From positions 150,230-214,229 of the forward strand of contig JAPZLL010000054.1 of NCBI GenBank assembly GCA_036250225.1: a stretch of 64,000 nt of DNA. The letters are read 5' to 3'. Under the pieces are notes generated by a model. It saw only the letters and a program-made list of their open reading frames with translations. It made no database searches and had not been told where the DNA came from. This document shows positions 62,939 through 64,000 of the stretch, in pieces; the first letter of the stretch is position 1, and each line of letters opens with the position of its first letter. The position numbers and the translations under genes are program-made. This DNA comes from Cercophora sp. LCS_1 (taxonomy: Eukaryota > Ascomycota > Sordariomycetes > Sordariales > Lasiosphaeriaceae).

Positions 62939-64000
62939 GACTCTGGTGCGCCTCAGCAATATCTCCTGAGGGTTCATCGGCTGGAGGATTCATGGGGAGG
63001 GGGGCGGGGAGTAGCTTTGGACACAGGCACAAGCCAATATTAAATCACTTTATAGGCTACGAGTCGACTTTGATCCCTACACGTATATGAGGACGATGAG
63101 ATGGGAAGTTAGTGAAGGATACTTCTAGAGGGAATGATATTTACATTTTCTCAAATTGGGGTTTCCGTGAGTTTGAACTGCGAAAAGGGCGAAGTTTCAC
63201 CTTAGACTGCCTCGGCTGGTGAACGGTTGGAGACATACGTTTTGTCTCAAGTTTAAAAGCAAAGAAAGGCCATCCGGCAATCCAAAGCTATGTACATCAT
63301 TCAACAGGTTGGGTGAATGGAAAGAATACGTGAGGGTATTGGGGCCCTAGATGAATTATGTTGATTTCTCATCTGATTTACTCACGGCGCATGCCTCAAT
63401 CTCATCACCAGTCACCTGGTGCTCGGTTTGTAGAAATCTAAACGGTTGGTAGTGTATTTCCATCTAAACGTTTTACTATCACTCCTACTTCCGTTGTTCA
63501 ATCCCTATATTCATCACCACCTTCAACAATATGCCAAGATACAGTATGAAATTTGGATCAAAGACGTTCAATTCAGCAGATACCGTTATTAAGTGGGCTG
63601 CAAAGAGAGGCCTTATAGCAGGCCGCCCCCAGATTAGCCCTCATCCGATCCTCAGGAATCCGAGGCCGAAGAGAAAGAAACGCTTTCACAAGAGGTGCGG
63701 GGATGCAAGTGGCTGGAGACGGCACGCGATTTACTGGGCGACTGCTGCAATGAGGCCTACAGCCACGTCAACAGGGTAGGTGCTGACACAGCACCGCCGT
63801 CCGACGACGTGGGGGAAGCGGGGTTCGTGAGGGGTGGCAAGCCGAAGTCGAGAAGTTCCAAGCAGTCCAGTTGGTTAATCCCATGGTCCCGCACAACCAT
63901 CTACAGTGGAGGCCGAAATCAGTGTCCAAAATTTCAATGTTGAAACATTCTCCGCACGGGCCGTTTTCCCCGCTGGTTGCGGCTGACACAGTGCGTCGGG
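62939..64000. other. Right-edge stretch; possible incomplete gene
   Basis: No firm gene. An ATG at 63531 opens a short basic frame (MPRYSMKFGSKTFNS), and about 120 bases later another frame reads SEAEEKETLSQEVRGCKW up to a GTAGGT donor at 63776. They could be exons of a gene that leaves the window, but no clean junction joins them. Confidence 0.35.

Overview
The window comes from a filamentous ascomycete, most likely a Sordariomycete and probably Sordariales-like. The evidence is short introns (44-170 bases, GTRNGY donors, CTRAC branch points, YAG acceptors), one gene per promoter with no operons, GC-rich coding DNA, CT-rich leaders, and families restricted to filamentous fungi: a PTH11-type receptor, HET proteins, a LaeA-like methyltransferase, and Fta1/CENP-L. 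Exon boundaries below were worked out by hand from frame and splice signals.

Layout. 0-21 kb is a core region. It holds a PTH11-like membrane protein (cut at the left edge), a calcineurin-like/5'-nucleotidase enzyme, a GNAT acetyltransferase that converges on a LYR-motif protein, the APSES cell-cycle factor Mbp1, an NmrA-like protein, the kinetochore protein Fta1/CENP-L, a LaeA-like methyltransferase, the endosomal FYVE protein Pep7/Vac1, and siroheme synthase Met8. 21-30 kb is accessory and decayed. It holds two copies of a diverged repeat around a frameshifted ubiquitin-like-domain gene, an F-box/LRR-like gene followed by a broken relative, a small coiled-coil protein, and long empty stretches.

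30-42 kb is mixed: a secreted CE5 acetylxylan esterase, a zinc-ribbon protein, a MARVEL membrane protein, a multi-helix membrane protein, a protein with a duplicated unnamed domain plus a DUF7726-like C-terminus, a short-chain dehydrogenase, and a large protein of unknown function. 44-51 kb carries an intact HET gene, an amidohydrolase with two lesions, and a wrecked HET gene; both HET sequences contain short in-frame tandem repeats. 52-57 kb has a Zn2Cys6 regulator, the vacuolar cation channel Yvc1 and a tRNA-Thr(CGT). 58-63 kb is a tandem array of three secreted thaumatin-like paralogues, the first of them frameshifted.

Most genes are independent housekeeping or environmental functions. The two places where genes form groups are the HET region and the thaumatin-like array. 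No CRISPR array, rRNA, complete transposon or replication origin was seen.
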